Part shown: positions 13,441 to 14,959 of the stretch, in pieces
Layout of the letters: every line of letters starts with the position of its first letter
Position numbering within the stretch: position 1 is the stretch's first letter
Source: an uncultured Collinsella sp.
GTDB lineage: Bacteria > Actinomycetota > Coriobacteriia > Coriobacteriales > Coriobacteriaceae
Assembly: GCA_900542325.1 (NCBI GenBank)
Contig: UQMY01000044.1
Location: 1-14,959 of the forward strand
Direction: 5' to 3'
Length of the DNA stretch: 14,959 nucleotides
The notes under the pieces: generated by a model
Seen by the model: only the letters and a program-made list of their open reading frames with translations
Told to the model about the DNA's origin: nothing
Databases searched by the model: none
Position numbers and translations under genes: made by a program

Positions 13441-14058
13441 ATGGTGAAGACGAAGCCGAACAAGAACGACATCAGATACCTCGCAACGCAGGAGCGCATA
13501 GAGGAGGCCTTCTGGGGCCTTTTGGCGGACAGGGGCTTTCAGAAGGTCACGGTACGCGCCCTCTCCGAGCGTTCGGGCATAAACCGTGGCACCTTTTACC
13601 TGCACGCCGAGGACAAATACGACCTGCTTTCGCAGGTGGAAGACCGCATGCACCAGGGGATGATGGGCGGCGCGGCAATCGCGCCTGACGGCTCTTACGA
13701 GGACCGGGTGCCCTCCATGGTTGCCCCCATGATTGCGGGCTCGAGGTTCGTCTACGAGAACCGCGAACGGGTGCTGCTGCTGATGGACGACACGTGCGAT
13801 CCGCTCTTTTTCTCCAAGTACGCCTCCAAAGTGAAGGCGGCCATGCTCGGAGACATTGGCAATCTTTTGCCAGAGCAGCGCTACGCACTGGCTCTCATGG
13901 AGGGAGTTGTCGGCAGCCTTTTTGGCGAGTGGGTACGCGGAGGGATGAAAGAGACGCCCGAGGAGTACGTGAGCATCGTGCTTAACCTCGCCGCGAAACT
14001 CGACCTTCCCGCCATTTCGGACGTGCTTCCGCAGGGGCAGCCAGCGAAGAGGTCCTGA
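13441..14058 (+). CDS. TetR/AcrR-family transcriptional regulator
   Basis: A 205-residue one-domain-plus-sensor regulator. The N-terminal helix-turn-helix spans about residues 15-62, with VTVRALSERSGINRGTFYLH (36-55) as the recognition part and DKYDLL closing it, a form common in the group with a TetR_C_8-like ligand domain. The C-terminal helical domain is variable, so the ligand is unknown. The ATG at 13441 has AGGAA 5 bases upstream. It is divergent from the HXXEE gene, and the shared 103-bp space with a palindrome suggests it represses both itself and that gene. It uses AGG and ATA codons like its partner. Nothing links it to the downstream rpiB, 275 bases away. Confidence 0.88.
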   Translation: MVKTKPNKNDIRYLATQERIEEAFWGLLADRGFQKVTVRALSERSGINRGTFYLHAEDKYDLLSQVEDRMHQGMMGGAAIAPDGSYEDRVPSMVAPMIAGSRFVYENRERVLLLMDDTCDPLFFSKYASKVKAAMLGDIGNLLPEQRYALALMEGVVGSLFGEWVRGGMKETPEEYVSIVLNLAAKLDLPAISDVLPQGQPAKRS

Positions 14059-14333
14059 CCGTCCTCGCACATGGGGATTAGTTAAGAGTGAAGCGCAATG
14101 CGGGGTAGAGCGCAAGGGCTCCCCGGAAAGCGAAGAGACGGAATAGGAGGATTTGGAAGAAGAGGAGAGACTGCAAGACGGTGCGCCGAAGGTGGACGTT
14201 GCGGAGTGTTCGCCGCCGCTAAAGCGTTTGACCAAAAAACGCCCGAGTGTTTACGCAAAAGTCGCGCTATCATGCAGTCGAACGCGGTAAAACCTTTAGC
14301 AATTCCGCCGCACGGACCAGAGAGGAACCACTC
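14059..14333 (+). other. Gap before rpiB, with a possible promoter
   Basis: No gene is visible. A purine-rich stretch (about 14125-14175) has no clear role. Near its end TTGACC (14228-14233) and the -10-like TATCAT (about 14267-14272) are present but too far apart to pair with each other, so the rpiB promoter cannot be fixed; TATCAT with a weak -35 is my preferred reading. No terminator for the TetR gene is evident. Confidence 0.3.
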
Positions 14334-14801
14334 ATGAAGATTGGTATCGGTAACGACCACGCCGCCGTCGAGCTCAAGAACATCATTTCCGAGCACCTGA
14401 AGGAGCGCGGATGCGAGGTCGTGAACTTTGGCACCGACACCTCCGAGAGCTTTGATTACCCCATCGCCGGCTACAAGGTGGGCAAGGCGGTTGCCAACGG
14501 CGACGTCGACCTGGGCATCCTGATCTGCGGCACCGGCGTCGGAATCAGCCTGGCCGCCAACAAGGTCGAGGGCGTTCGTGCCGTCGTGTGCTCCGAGCCC
14601 TTCAGCGCCAAGCTCTCGCGCATGCACAACAACACCAACGTGCTCGCCTTTGGCGCCCGCGTCGTGGGCTCCGAGCTCGCCAAGATGATCGTCGACGAGT
14701 GGCTCGACGCCGAGTTTGAGGGCGGCCGTCACGAGCGTCGCGTTAACCTCCTCAACGAGATCGACCACACGCGCGGCCTTAAGATCGTCGACGAGGCCTA
14801 A
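14334..14801 (+). CDS. rpiB: Ribose-5-phosphate isomerase B (RpiB/LacAB family)
   Basis: A 155-residue cytosolic enzyme interconverting ribose 5-phosphate and ribulose 5-phosphate in the pentose phosphate pathway. Family residues seen: D8-H9 in GNDHA, D41-Y42 in FDYP, the active-site loop CGTGVG with C65 and T67, H98-N99 in MHNNTN, and the phosphate-binding R132/R136 in GRHERRV. The length is that of RpiB. The ATG at 14334 has AGGAA 6 bases upstream and the protein then starts MKIGIGNDHA, as expected; an earlier ATG at 14247 would add 29 residues without homology signs. It stands alone with its own terminator. Activity on allose 6-phosphate or related sugars is possible in this family. Confidence 0.93.
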   Translation: MKIGIGNDHAAVELKNIISEHLKERGCEVVNFGTDTSESFDYPIAGYKVGKAVANGDVDLGILICGTGVGISLAANKVEGVRAVVCSEPFSAKLSRMHNNTNVLAFGARVVGSELAKMIVDEWLDAEFEGGRHERRVNLLNEIDHTRGLKIVDEA

Positions 14802-14831
14802 AGATTCACAAAGCCATACGACGCTAACGCC

Positions 14832-14870
14832 AGCCCCCGCCCGGAAGAAACATCCGGACGGGGGCTCTTT
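14832..14870 (+). terminator. rpiB terminator
   Basis: AGCCCCCGCCCGGA (14832-14845) pairs with TCCGGACGGGGGCT (14853-14866), with a single mismatch and a 7-base loop, followed by CTTT. It begins about 30 bases past the stop codon. Confidence 0.85.
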
Positions 14871-14911
14871 AGTAGATTTGTGGGGGTTTACCAAAAGTCT
14901 ACTGGAATCAG

Positions 14912-14934
14912 AACCACCCTTAAAAAGGGTGGTT
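14912..14934. terminator. Perfect 10-bp hairpin at the right edge
   Basis: AACCACCCTT (14912-14921) and AAGGGTGGTT (14925-14934) pair perfectly with a 3-base loop, then TTGCTCTT on the plus strand. It may be a second rpiB terminator or the terminator of a minus-strand gene lying beyond the window. Confidence 0.5.
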
Positions 14935-14959
14935 TGCTCTTAGGGTATAACCCACGGGC

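Overview
This window looks like chromosomal core and accessory sequence from a high-GC actinobacterium of the Coriobacteriia, most likely a gut Collinsella. That placement is an inference from three things: the GC-rich sequence, the frequent well-placed ribosome binding sites with TTG/GTG starts (yigZ, rpsA, the HAD gene), and the mix of genes (four-domain S1, type A RNase P RNA, PTS, UPF0597 cysteine desulfidase). No 16S or other decisive marker is present. I see no tRNA, CRISPR, insertion sequence or phage gene.

Layout, left to right. (1) 126-2856, minus strand: an O-acetylhomoserine sulfhydrylase-type PLP enzyme (metY-like) followed by a DHA2-type MFS exporter, separated by two hairpins, one of them a terminator-like structure next to the exporter's RBS. 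(2) 3087-3533, plus: a small Cys-rich C_GCAxxG_C_C protein with a strong hairpin ending just before its RBS. It converges on yigZ (3601-4236, minus). (3) 4549-4912, minus: RNase P RNA (rnpB), then a possible small plus-strand transcript, then rpsA (5233-6399, minus) with its own terminator and a hairpin that covers its RBS. (4) 6715-7473, plus: a HAD hydrolase. (5) 7571-10778, minus: a sugar locus made of a TIM-barrel isomerase/epimerase, a PTS EIIBC permease whose start is coupled to it, a terminator, and a DeoR-family regulator. (6) 11148-12470, minus: an L-cysteine desulfidase (cyuA/UPF0597). (7) 12702-14058: a divergent pair, an HXXEE membrane protein and a TetR regulator, sharing a 103-bp intergenic region with a near-perfect palindrome. 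(8) 14334-14801, plus: rpiB with a strong terminator, then a second hairpin at the right edge.

How the parts work together: the sugar locus is the most coherent unit. The permease would import and phosphorylate a sugar using an EIIA encoded elsewhere, the TIM-barrel enzyme would isomerise or epimerise the product, and the DeoR protein would respond to a phosphosugar. Its regulatory region carries an unusual pattern: TGA trinucleotides exactly 10 bp apart, five in a row on the minus strand and four in a row on the plus strand. A 15-bp motif from these arrays recurs in front of the DeoR gene. I regard this as the most interesting signal in the window. The metY-like gene and cyuA both handle sulfur amino acids but lie far apart and are not obviously co-regulated.
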